Shown: piece by piece, positions 1-5,190 of the stretch
Layout: every line of letters starts with the position of its first letter
Numbering within the stretch: position 1 is the first letter of the stretch
NCBI GenBank assembly: GCA_002455605.1
Contig: DKLE01000192.1
Span: forward strand, 10,011 to 15,200
Source of the DNA: Firmicutes bacterium UBA6648
GTDB taxonomy: Bacteria; Bacillota; Clostridia; Peptostreptococcales; Anaerovoracaceae
DNA length: 5,190 bases
Direction: 5' to 3'
Program-made: the position numbers and the translations under genes
Notes under the pieces: model-generated
The model's input: the letters and a program-made list of their open reading frames with translations, nothing else
What the model was told of the DNA's origin: nothing
Database searches by the model: none

Positions 1-217
1 TTATCCCGACTATGAATATAGGAGAAAAACTCTGAAGTACTTTCAGAATATAATACAGCGGATTATATTCTCCCCAGATAAACTGTGAACAAATAAACCA
101 TGCAAGGAAGTAACAGATAAAAATTCCGGCAATAAATCCCAGCACAGACAGAATATATTGAGTCAGAATCTTGCGGGATATCTGACTGTATTGCCTGCGA
201 AAATTATGATTACTCAA
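1..217 (-). CDS. VanS-like sensor histidine kinase, N-terminal part (cut by window edge)
   Basis: This is the first 72 codons of a membrane sensor kinase that continues past the left edge. It lies directly downstream of a VanR-like regulator, the normal place for its partner kinase. A short basic N-terminus (residues 1–17, with RR and SRK) is followed by a hydrophobic segment (about 18–45) that fits a first transmembrane helix. A short Trp/Tyr-rich loop comes next, and the start of a second hydrophobic segment at about 63–72. The HisKA and ATPase domains would lie outside the window, so kinase identity is inferred from context and topology. No ATG is available. I chose TTG at 217–215, with a run of G about 10 bases upstream. 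An in-frame TTG at 229–227 is an alternative but has the G-run directly against it. The chosen start overlaps the end of the regulator gene by 8 bases, suggesting coupled translation. Confidence 0.75.
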   Translation of the reverse strand, partial: MSNHNFRRQYSQISRKILTQYILSVLGFIAGIFICYFLAWFICSQFIWGEYNPLYYILKVLQSFSPIFIVGI

Positions 218-905
218 TGGTATATCCAACCCCCCAAACAGTTTTTATATACTTTGGCTTGCGTGCCGGCTCATTCATCTTCTCACGAATCCTGGCGATG
301 TGTGCCATGACCGTATTATTGTTATCCAAATATCTCTCTCCCCAGACTTCTTCAAAAAGCTCTTCAGAGGAAACCACATTGCCTTTGCGTTCACAAAGAT
401 ACCACAAAATACTGAATTCAAGGGGAGTGAATCCCAACTCTTTTCCGTTCAAGATGCATTTATGGCTGTTCTTTGAAATGTGAAGCCCCCGTATATCAAT
501 TTCATCTTTTTCCTGCACTGCTGCCCCTGATGTATTGTAGCGAGTATACCGGCGCAGCTGCGTTTTTACCCGAGCCATCAGTTCTAACGGATTAAACGGC
601 TTGGTTATGTAGTCATCTGCACCGAGAGTCAGGCCAATGATCTTGTCCATATCCTCAACCTTTGCTGTCAGCATGATGATAGGAAACAGATGATTTGCCC
701 TGATCTTTTGACAAAGGGTAAATCCGTCCATATCAGGCAGCATCACATCCAAGATTGCAAGACTTAAACTTTCTTTCCCTGTACAGGCCAGTGCTTCTGT
801 GGCATTGTAAAATTTAAAGACCTGGTATCCGTCATTCTTCAGATACACCTCCACCAGATCCGCAATCGCTTTTTCATCATCGACAATCAGTATTTTTTCC
901 CTCAT
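210..905 (-). CDS. vanR: VanR-like response regulator, OmpR/PhoB family
   Basis: A 231-residue DNA-binding response regulator. The receiver domain (about 1–120) has the acidic pair D9/D10, the phospho-acceptor D53 in AILDVMLPDMDG, the switch residue T80 in MLTAK, and K102 in the TKPF motif. The winged-helix output domain (about 135–231) carries TPLEFSILWYL and ends in the family signature KTVWGVGYTI. From memory, the wording (KILIVDDEKAIADL, GADDYITKPFNPLEL, CERKGNVVSSEELF) is very close to VanR regulators of glycopeptide-resistance clusters, especially the VanG type; no search was run. VanR proteins are phosphorylated by VanS and activate peptidoglycan-precursor remodelling genes. Whether that target cluster is present cannot be seen here. 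The gene starts two bases after the flavin reductase stop, with an AAGGGC-like ribosome binding site inside that gene's end. The call could equally be a housekeeping VanR-like regulator not linked to resistance. Confidence 0.92.
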   Translation of the reverse strand: MREKILIVDDEKAIADLVEVYLKNDGYQVFKFYNATEALACTGKESLSLAILDVMLPDMDGFTLCQKIRANHLFPIIMLTAKVEDMDKIIGLTLGADDYITKPFNPLELMARVKTQLRRYTRYNTSGAAVQEKDEIDIRGLHISKNSHKCILNGKELGFTPLEFSILWYLCERKGNVVSSEELFEEVWGERYLDNNNTVMAHIARIREKMNEPARKPKYIKTVWGVGYTIE

Positions 906-907
906 GA

Positions 908-1558
908 TCAGTCTTTGCCCTTCTGAAATTTTGCATTTATTTTCTTTTTCTTGCGTTCCTCCATTTTTGCTTTGTTGATTCGCTTCTTTGTCCTTGTCTT
1001 CATAATGGAATATCCAAACTTTCCGATTGGCTGCCGCTTTATCCCGAAATACTCTCCGTGATTATAGCAAATTAAACGGGCATCTTCTAAGAGAATTTTC
1101 CCTTTTTCATCAATAATGGATTTATCTGCATGTACCCTGACTATCTCTGCCATAAACATATCGTGAGTAGGCAGAGAAATAACCTGTGTTACTTTGCATT
1201 CCAAATTTACAGGAGACTCTCCGATCATCGGACAGCTAACCATCTCGGCAGCAACCGGAGTCAATTTTTGTTCCTTAAACTTATTAATATCACGTCCGGA
1301 TTTAACACCGCAGTAATCAGTGGCAAATGCCAGCTGTTCATTGCATAAATTGATTACAAATTCTCCGCTTTCCTGTATAAGCTTATGGGAATGCCTGGAT
1401 TTCCTTACAGACACATAAGTCATCGGAGGCTCTGAGTTAACGATGCCGGTCCACGCTATGGTAATAATATTATAATCAGCCGGTTCTGTTCCGCAGGAAA
1501 CCATAACCACAGGCACTGGATTCAGCATTGTTCCCGGTTTAAATGAAATTTTATCCAT
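908..1558 (-). CDS. Flavin reductase-like, FMN-binding split-barrel protein with basic C-terminal tail
   Basis: A 216-residue protein of the flavin reductase/flavoredoxin family, cytoplasmic FMN-binding split barrels that move electrons between NAD(P)H, flavin and partner proteins. The visible signature runs from about residue 13 to 75: NPVPVVMVS, then NIITIAWTGIV, SEPPMTYVSVRKSRHSH and GEFVINL. A second conserved block is LECKVTQVISLPTHDMFMAEIV at about 119–140, followed by YFGI near 170. The true substrate cannot be told from the sequence. Residues 187–216 form an unusual tail in which 15 of 30 residues are Lys or Arg. The start is well supported: AAGGAA lies six bases before the ATG, inside the last codons of the RluD-family gene, whose stop is one base away. 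The stop is TGA, which matters for interpreting the divIVA nonsense codon. Confidence 0.85.
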   Translation of the reverse strand: MDKISFKPGTMLNPVPVVMVSCGTEPADYNIITIAWTGIVNSEPPMTYVSVRKSRHSHKLIQESGEFVINLCNEQLAFATDYCGVKSGRDINKFKEQKLTPVAAEMVSCPMIGESPVNLECKVTQVISLPTHDMFMAEIVRVHADKSIIDEKGKILLEDARLICYNHGEYFGIKRQPIGKFGYSIMKTRTKKRINKAKMEERKKKKINAKFQKGKD

Positions 1559-1559
1559 A

Positions 1560-2489
1560 TTATTCCTTTCTCAGCTTTCTTAATACTGTTTCGAATTCTT
1601 CCGGCAAAGGACTGTCAAATTCCATATACTCTCCCGTAGAAGGGTGCCTGAAGCCTAGAATTTTCGCATGGAGCATCTGAGTATTTACCCCCAGGATTTT
1701 TTTCTTCGGCCCATATACCATATCTCCTAAAAGGGGATGTTTTATATAGGACATATGCACTCGGATCTGATGGGTTCTGCCGGTTTCCAGCCTTGCTTCG
1801 ATTAGGGTAAAGCTGCCGAAACGTTCCAGCACTTTGTAATGAGTTACCGCACGCTTGGAATTCACAGTTGTTACCGCCTGCTTCATTCGATCTCTGGGAT
1901 CCCGGCCTATGGGCTTATTGACGGTACCCTCATCTTCCGTAAAGTTGTTATAAACAATTGCCCGGTAAGCTCTTGTAATGCTATGCTCTGCCAATTGCTC
2001 CGCCAAGCTGTTGTGAGCCTTGTCGTTTTTGGCAATCATTAGCAGACCGCTGGTGTCTTTATCAATTCTATGTACAATCCCCGGCCTTACGACTCCGTTT
2101 ATAGAAGATAAATTTTTTCCGCAATGATACATTACCGCGTTGACCAAGGTCCCTGATTCATTGCCGTTAGCAGGATGTACCACCATGCCCTTAGGCTTGT
2201 TAATCACCAAAACATCTTCATCCTCATAAACCATTTCCAGCGGTATATTTTCCGGTTCTACAGCCAGCATCTTAGGCTCCGGCATTGTCACCTGGATAAT
2301 ATCCCCGGCTTTCACCTTATATTTTTTAGATTCCGTAACTTGTCCGTTTACCGTTATATTTTCCGTATCCAAAAGCTTCTGAAAAAAGCTTCTGGATCTG
2401 TCTTCATAAGCCAAAGAAAGGGCCATATCAATTCTGGTCCCCTCTAACTTTTCATCTATAATGATTGTTATTTGATTATCACTGCACAT
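1560..2489 (-). CDS. RluD-family 23S rRNA pseudouridine synthase (RluA/RluD/YlyB type)
   Basis: A 309-residue pseudouridine synthase. An N-terminal S4-type RNA-binding domain (about 15–75, including TRIDMALS, RSRSFFQKLL, ITVNG and VKAGD) is followed by the catalytic domain. The hallmark HRIDKDTSGLL is at 140–150, so D143 is the expected catalytic aspartate. Other family blocks are VLVINKPKGMVVHP (93–106), LETGRTHQIRVHM (235–247) and HPLLGDMVYG (251–260). The family isomerises uridine to pseudouridine in large-subunit rRNA; RluD itself acts on helix 69, but the exact site here is inferred. The open frame extends upstream to 2567 but would overlap lspA by 76 bases. I chose ATG at 2489 because AAGGGAA lies seven bases before it and it starts just after the lspA stop. 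In Bacillus subtilis the homologue YlyB also follows lspA. Confidence 0.93.
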   Translation of the reverse strand: MCSDNQITIIIDEKLEGTRIDMALSLAYEDRSRSFFQKLLDTENITVNGQVTESKKYKVKAGDIIQVTMPEPKMLAVEPENIPLEMVYEDEDVLVINKPKGMVVHPANGNESGTLVNAVMYHCGKNLSSINGVVRPGIVHRIDKDTSGLLMIAKNDKAHNSLAEQLAEHSITRAYRAIVYNNFTEDEGTVNKPIGRDPRDRMKQAVTTVNSKRAVTHYKVLERFGSFTLIEARLETGRTHQIRVHMSYIKHPLLGDMVYGPKKKILGVNTQMLHAKILGFRHPSTGEYMEFDSPLPEEFETVLRKLRKE

Positions 2490-2491
2490 AA

Positions 2492-2950
2492 CTACATTCC
2501 CTTTTTTGCATTGAGCTTTGACTCTATTAAAAATACATAGATTATTAAAAGTCCGCACCCACAGCATACATATATATCAGCTAAATTAAAAATCGGCCAT
2601 ATCCTTAGATCTAAAAAATCCACTACGTAGCTTAAGCTTAAGCGGTCAATCATATTCCCTACTCCGCCGGCGGTTATTAAGGCCAGAGACAGCATCAAAG
2701 TCCAATGTCCATTTTTCCTTAAGCGAAACAAATAATATAATATGCCGATAGTAATTCCAACCGTTATTAAAGCCAGTATACGCGTATATCCGCTGAACAT
2801 GCTGAAGGCTGCTCCTGTATTTTGTATATAGGTTATATGAAAAATCCCTTCTATAACGGGAATAGACTCATATAAAGCCATGTTGGTTCTGATCATATAT
2901 TTAACGCTTTGGTCCAGTATTACAGCAGCAATAATTAAAATATAGTACAT
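2492..2950 (-). CDS. lspA: Lipoprotein signal peptidase (signal peptidase II)
   Basis: A 152-residue membrane aspartyl protease that cleaves the signal peptide of diacylglyceryl-modified prolipoproteins at the outer face of the cytoplasmic membrane. Family marks are all present: DQSVKY at 13–18 in the first helix, NTGAAFS at 44–50, GGVGNMIDRL at 95–104, VVDFLD at 109–114 and FNLAD at 121–125. D102 and D125 are the expected catalytic pair. Four hydrophobic segments are visible, at about 2–19, 55–76, 83–102 and 121–142. The length is normal for the family. The start ATG fits the usual short lead before DQ, but no purine-rich ribosome binding site precedes it. A GC-rich hairpin stands 9 bases upstream instead, so translation may depend on coupling to divIVA 18 bases away. 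It is followed closely by the RluD-family gene, a common pairing in Firmicutes. Confidence 0.96.
   Translation of the reverse strand: MYYILIIAAVILDQSVKYMIRTNMALYESIPVIEGIFHITYIQNTGAAFSMFSGYTRILALITVGITIGILYYLFRLRKNGHWTLMLSLALITAGGVGNMIDRLSLSYVVDFLDLRIWPIFNLADIYVCCGCGLLIIYVFLIESKLNAKKGM
2497..2503 (-). promoter_or_regulatory. Shine-Dalgarno site of the RluD-family gene
   Basis: The minus strand reads AAGGGAA, seven bases before ATG at 2489. It overlaps the last codons of lspA. It decides the start of the pseudouridine synthase against a longer frame beginning at 2567. Confidence 0.75.
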
Positions 2951-2959
2951 ATAAAATAC

Positions 2960-2982
2960 ATGGGGCAGTTACTGTGCCCCAT
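2960..2982 (-). terminator. Hairpin between divIVA and lspA, possible weak terminator or RNA processing site
   Basis: On the minus strand ATGGGGCA and TGCCCCAT form a perfect 8-bp stem around a 7-base loop, CAGTAAC, that contains the divIVA stop codon TAA. The RNA then reads GUAUUUUAU, a short and imperfect U-tract. The stem is strong enough to matter, but the poor U-tract argues against a full terminator. Partial attenuation, mRNA stabilisation or control of lspA initiation are alternatives. Confidence 0.4.
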
Positions 2983-3394
2983 CTCCTACTCTCAAGTTTA
3001 TCATTGTCTTTTTTAAGTCATCTACTTCCGATTCAAATTCGGAGATGATCTTGGCTTTATGTTCCTTTTTTTCTTCTTTAGTATTTTGCACAACGGTTTT
3101 TTGTAAGGAATTTTTTACTCCCAAATCACCGAATTCATTAAAAATCTCATTGCTTAAGGTATCAAACCGCTCCAGCTCCGATTCCAAAAGGTTCTTGTAC
3201 TTAGACTTAAAGGTAACAAATCTGTTTCTTAAATTAGAACTTTCTTCTGTCAGTCTTTCTATGGATTCTTTTGCTTCTCTTGTTATCAGCTGCGCATCAA
3301 GCTCTGCATTTTTCAATAGTATTTCCGCTCTTTTTTCAGAGCTCACAGCAATATCTCTCATCAGAGCCTTGGCAGCTTCTAAGGTTTCAACCAC
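2969..3394 (-). CDS. Possible separately translated C-terminal DivIVA fragment (coiled coil)
   Basis: If ribosomes restart after the TGA in divIVA, the first start codon in frame is GTG at 3394, 27 bases downstream, giving 141 residues. AAAGG precedes it by 13 bases, which is a weak and distant ribosome binding site. The fragment is almost entirely charged coiled coil (Glu/Lys-rich heptad pattern) and lacks the membrane-binding N-terminal domain, so it could not act as a normal DivIVA alone. It is listed because a gene finder would probably report it as a complete gene. Confidence 0.35.
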   Translation of the reverse strand: MVETLEAAKALMRDIAVSSEKRAEILLKNAELDAQLITREAKESIERLTEESSNLRNRFVTFKSKYKNLLESELERFDTLSNEIFNEFGDLGVKNSLQKTVVQNTKEEKKEHKAKIISEFESEVDDLKKTMINLRVGDGAQ

Positions 3395-3421
3395 CGCGGT
3401 TTCTGAGCCTTTATATTTTTC

Positions 3422-3424
3422 TCA
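3422..3424 (-). other. In-frame TGA codon inside divIVA
   Basis: The codons read GGT GAT GAA TGA GAA AAA TAT. The flavin reductase in this window ends at TGA, and conserved tryptophans in neighbouring genes use TGG, so a reassigned genetic code is unlikely. Single-base changes from TTA, TCA, CGA, GGA, AGA, TGG, TGC or TGT would create it. Confidence 0.9.
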
Positions 3425-3624
3425 TTCATCACCTAAGCGTTTTACTTCTTCTTTTAATGTGGCATTTTCGCCTATCAGCTTCTCCAGATCAATGGTCAGA
3501 AGATCAAGAAAGCTGTCCACTTCTTCCTCTCTATACCCTCTGACACCTTTAGAGAATTCTTTATTTTGTATATCCAATGGAGTAATCATATTCTAAATCC
3601 TTCCAATTATATATTAATACAACC

Positions 3625-3906
3625 CTACAAAACAATTAAAAGTATTGTTATTATAAGCTTTCTGACAATAGAAACAAGAAAAAAAGCAAAAAATACGGAT
3701 AAGTCAAGCATTCCTGTGTTCAGTCTCATGGAAAGTCTTCTGCATGGTGCAACAATAGGTTCTGTAATATTACAAACCATTTCATAGATTTTATAAAGGC
3801 TGTTATAGGAACCCGTGACAAACCAGCTTAAAACAGCTCTGCCCAAAAGCAGAAATATCAATATGTCACCAAACCAGCTGACTGCATTAATTAATAAATA
3901 TTTCAT
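3625..3906 (-). CDS. yggT: YggT family membrane protein (YlmG)
   Basis: A 93-residue integral membrane protein. Two hydrophobic segments at about 8–30 and 68–92 flank a short loop holding the family signature TEPIVAPCRRL (48–58). RAVLSWF (23–29) is the other conserved block. YggT/YlmG proteins are found in bacteria and plastids; their biochemical role is not settled, but the gene is regularly clustered with sepF and divIVA and has been linked to division or membrane organisation. The start is firm: GGAGG lies nine bases before the ATG, formed by the last Trp-Arg codons and stop of sepF. The next gene, divIVA, begins 35 bases further on. The S4-domain gene ylmH that often sits between them is missing here. 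Confidence 0.92.
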   Translation of the reverse strand: MKYLLINAVSWFGDILIFLLLGRAVLSWFVTGSYNSLYKIYEMVCNITEPIVAPCRRLSMRLNTGMLDLSVFFAFFLVSIVRKLIITILLIVL

Positions 3907-3912
3907 GGTAAA

Positions 3913-4407
3913 TTACCTCCAAGGGCTCTTTGGACTTCCGCTGAAGTCAATTCCCTTATGTTCAACGTTTGCTGAAATGTCCACATTTTCCGGTGCAAAT
4001 ACAAAAATATTGTTTGCGATTTTCTGAACATTTCCGTTCAAAGCATATGTAGCACCGCTTAAGAAATCAAAGATTTTTCTTGCCGTGTCTGATTCTATTT
4101 TTTCCAGATTTATAATAATCGGTTTTTTAGCTTTTAAATTATCTACTAATTTCGGACACTCATCAAATGCCTTAGGTTCTATAACCACCATTTTAAATGG
4201 AACGGTATTTGCTGTTAACGGTTTACTTTGCATTGGTACCACCTTTGGCTCCTTTATCTCCGGTCTTGGAGTTGTAAATGAATTTCTTGTTTCTATAGAC
4301 TTTCTTTCAAGCTCAGCAGCTGCCGCTTGAATTTCGTCTTCCTGAATGTCGTCGTCATCTACATCTTCAATACCTACTAAATCTTTAAACATTCCAAAAA
4401 GTCCCAT
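3913..4407 (-). CDS. sepF: Cell division protein SepF
   Basis: A 164-residue SepF (YlmF), which anchors FtsZ filaments to the membrane and shapes the division septum in Gram-positive bacteria. The N-terminal MGLFGMFKDLVGI is the expected amphipathic membrane-binding helix. An acidic, low-complexity linker follows (about 14–70, with the run DVDDDD). The conserved SepF core spans about 71–146: FKMVVIEPKAF, KKPIIINLEKI, ARKIFDFLSGATYALNG and NIFVFAPENVDI. G118 in FLSG is the conserved glycine important for FtsZ-related function in Bacillus subtilis. After the core is a short tail ending in Trp-Arg. AGGAGG lies five bases before the ATG and overlaps the yggS stop codon, indicating tight operon structure. 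Confidence 0.96.
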   Translation of the reverse strand: MGLFGMFKDLVGIEDVDDDDIQEDEIQAAAAELERKSIETRNSFTTPRPEIKEPKVVPMQSKPLTANTVPFKMVVIEPKAFDECPKLVDNLKAKKPIIINLEKIESDTARKIFDFLSGATYALNGNVQKIANNIFVFAPENVDISANVEHKGIDFSGSPKSPWR

Positions 4408-4416
4408 ATTAACCTC

Positions 4417-5118
4417 CTATACGGTTTTATTGTAGTTTCGTGCCCCAAAAATCGCAGTTCCTACTCGGATAAGGTTTGAGCCTTCTTCAATAGCAACTTC
4501 AAAATCATGCGACATTCCCATTGACAAATATTTAAAGTCTAATCGTTCATGCTGTATTGCTGAGAACCTGTCATATTGTTCTTTTACCTGAGAAAAGAAC
4601 ACTCTTACATCATCCGGATTTTCTTCAAAGGGCGCAATACACATTAACCCTCTCAGCCTTATATTCGAGTAATTTTCTAAAATTTCTTTTATCAGGCTTT
4701 CCGTTTCATCAGTAGTGATACCGAATTTACTTTCTTCCTGCGCAGCATTTACCTGTATCAGTATGTCCATAATCCGATCATGCTGTGCTGCTCTTTTATT
4801 GATTTCTTCTGCAAGCTTTATGGAGTCAACAGAGTGAATCATGGACACCTTATCAATAATGTACTTGACCTTATTGGTCTGAAGATGTCCAATCAAATGC
4901 CATTTTACAGGCTTTACCGAATCAAACTTGTCCATTATTTCCTGAACCTTATTTTCACCGATGTCTGTAATTCCGGCATCTATAGCCTCATTGATTTCTT
5001 CCGGAGTCCTTGTTTTGCTCACCGCAACAAGAAGGACCTCCTCTCCGTTTCTCCCTGATTTTAATGCTGCTGCATTTTTTATTTCTTTTATTTCTTCGAT
5101 ATTTTCTTTAATTGACAT
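4417..5118 (-). CDS. yggS: YggS/YlmE family pyridoxal phosphate homeostasis protein
   Basis: A 233-residue single-domain PLP-binding protein (COG0325, PROSC/PLPBP family), folded like the TIM barrel of alanine racemase but without known catalytic activity. It controls the pool of free pyridoxal phosphate in the cytoplasm. The PLP-binding lysine is K35 in VAVSKTRTPEE. Other family blocks are GENKVQE, WHLIGHLQTNK, IHSVDS, QVNAAQEESKFGI, LRGLMCIAP and the phosphate-binding end LSMGMSHDFEVAIEEGSNLIRVG. The length is normal. GAGGTG lies about eight bases before the ATG. In Firmicutes the gene (ylmE in Bacillus subtilis) sits just upstream of sepF, as here. Confidence 0.96.
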   Translation of the reverse strand: MSIKENIEEIKEIKNAAALKSGRNGEEVLLVAVSKTRTPEEINEAIDAGITDIGENKVQEIMDKFDSVKPVKWHLIGHLQTNKVKYIIDKVSMIHSVDSIKLAEEINKRAAQHDRIMDILIQVNAAQEESKFGITTDETESLIKEILENYSNIRLRGLMCIAPFEENPDDVRVFFSQVKEQYDRFSAIQHERLDFKYLSMGMSHDFEVAIEEGSNLIRVGTAIFGARNYNKTV

Positions 5119-5142
5119 AAAGAATTCACCTCTTCTTCTTAC

Positions 5143-5190
5143 CTATGAATTTGTTCCTCCATTATCGCCCTGAGTATTCTTGGACTCCCC
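5143..5190 (-). other. Likely 3' end of an upstream gene, frame not decided
   Basis: Only about 48 bases precede the yggS leader. Two frames stay open to the edge: one ends at TAG 5145–5143 with a Gly/Asn/Ser-rich tail (GESKNTQGDNGGTNS), the other at TAA 5141–5139 (GSPRILRAIMEEQIHR). Neither is recognisable. The short distance to yggS suggests the operon continues to the right of the window. Confidence 0.3.

Larger units (their letters stand above)
2969..3589 (-). pseudogene. divIVA: divIVA interrupted by one in-frame TGA (nonsense codon 56)
   Basis: A DivIVA family gene, whose products bind negatively curved membrane at poles and septa and organise division or growth proteins. The reading frame starts at ATG 3589 with a strong GGAAGGA site eight bases upstream. 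It encodes a typical DivIVA N-terminus: TPLDIQNKEFSKGVRGYREE, then EVDSFLDLL and a coiled-coil start ending in RLGDE at residue 55. Codon 56 is TGA. The same frame then runs on for 150 codons (EKYKGSE, TLEAAKALMRDI, KRAEILLKNAELDAQLI), a charged coiled coil matching the rest of a DivIVA protein, ending in TAA at 2969–2971. No shift of frame is needed, so this is a single-base nonsense change or a recoding site. With read-through the product would be 206 residues, a normal family length. The flanking genes are the usual neighbours of divIVA. Sequencing error, true pseudogene, split gene or read-through all remain possible. Confidence 0.85.

Noticed and set aside
2371..2394. Two close copies of AAAAGCTTCTG
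   Set aside because: They fall in the S4 domain of the RluD-family gene, where they encode a normal protein sequence (SFFQKLLD). Two copies only, with no wider repeat pattern.
2490..2567. Longer start for the RluD-family gene
   Set aside because: The extra 26 residues overlap lspA, show no family similarity, and are made unnecessary by a good ribosome binding site before ATG 2489.
2630..2643. 14-base palindrome GCTTAAGCTTAAGC
   Set aside because: It lies within lspA and simply encodes Arg-Leu-Ser-Leu-Ser with repeated TTA AGC codons; there is no sign of a binding-site role.
3360..3424. Selenocysteine insertion at the divIVA TGA
   Set aside because: Downstream RNA offers only a 4-bp stem (AACC/GGUU) around a 5-base loop, too weak for a convincing SECIS element by eye, and DivIVA is not a redox protein. 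A SECIS-prediction run and a search for selA/selB in the genome would settle it.
3045..3596. A long plus-strand open frame opposite divIVA
   Set aside because: It encodes a Ser/Phe/Leu-rich sequence, as expected when Glu/Lys-rich coiled-coil codons are read in reverse. The minus strand has a recognised family, a good ribosome binding site and operon context.
3606..3611. Perfect TATAAT on the minus strand just before divIVA
   Set aside because: The start of transcription would fall on or after the divIVA ribosome binding site, and the best upstream hexamer (TTGTTT, 18-base spacer) is poor. It is probably part of the AT-rich gap.

Overview
The window looks like chromosomal DNA of a low-to-moderate GC Firmicute, most likely an anaerobic member of the Clostridia. 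The evidence is the gene order yggS–sepF–yggT–divIVA–lspA–rluD, the AGGAGG-type ribosome binding sites, and the presence of SepF, DivIVA and a YlmG-type YggT protein. I cannot name a genus from the sequence alone. Every supportable gene is on the minus strand, so the window is described here from its right end (upstream) to its left end (downstream).

Right part (5190 down to 3625): the last few codons of an unidentified upstream gene, then yggS/ylmE (PLP homeostasis), sepF/ylmF (Z-ring membrane anchor) and yggT/ylmG (small membrane protein). These genes are packed head to tail. The sepF and yggT ribosome binding sites lie over the end of the preceding gene.

Middle (3589 down to 2969): a divIVA gene interrupted by one in-frame TGA after codon 55. 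The reading frame on both sides is otherwise intact and DivIVA-like. This is the most unusual thing in the window. It is followed by a perfect 8-bp hairpin over the divIVA stop codon, and then by lspA (lipoprotein signal peptidase), which has no visible Shine-Dalgarno sequence.

Left part (2489 down to 1): an RluD-family pseudouridine synthase, a flavin reductase-like FMN-binding protein with a strongly basic C-terminal tail, a VanR-like response regulator, and the start of its partner sensor histidine kinase, which runs off the left edge. Gaps are 1–2 bases between these genes, and the kinase overlaps the regulator.

The layout reads as one long housekeeping operon for cell division, envelope and lipoprotein functions, to which a flavin reductase and a VanR/VanS-type two-component system have been joined. 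No tRNA, rRNA, mobile element, CRISPR array or long non-coding stretch was seen. The longest gap between genes is about 35 bases.
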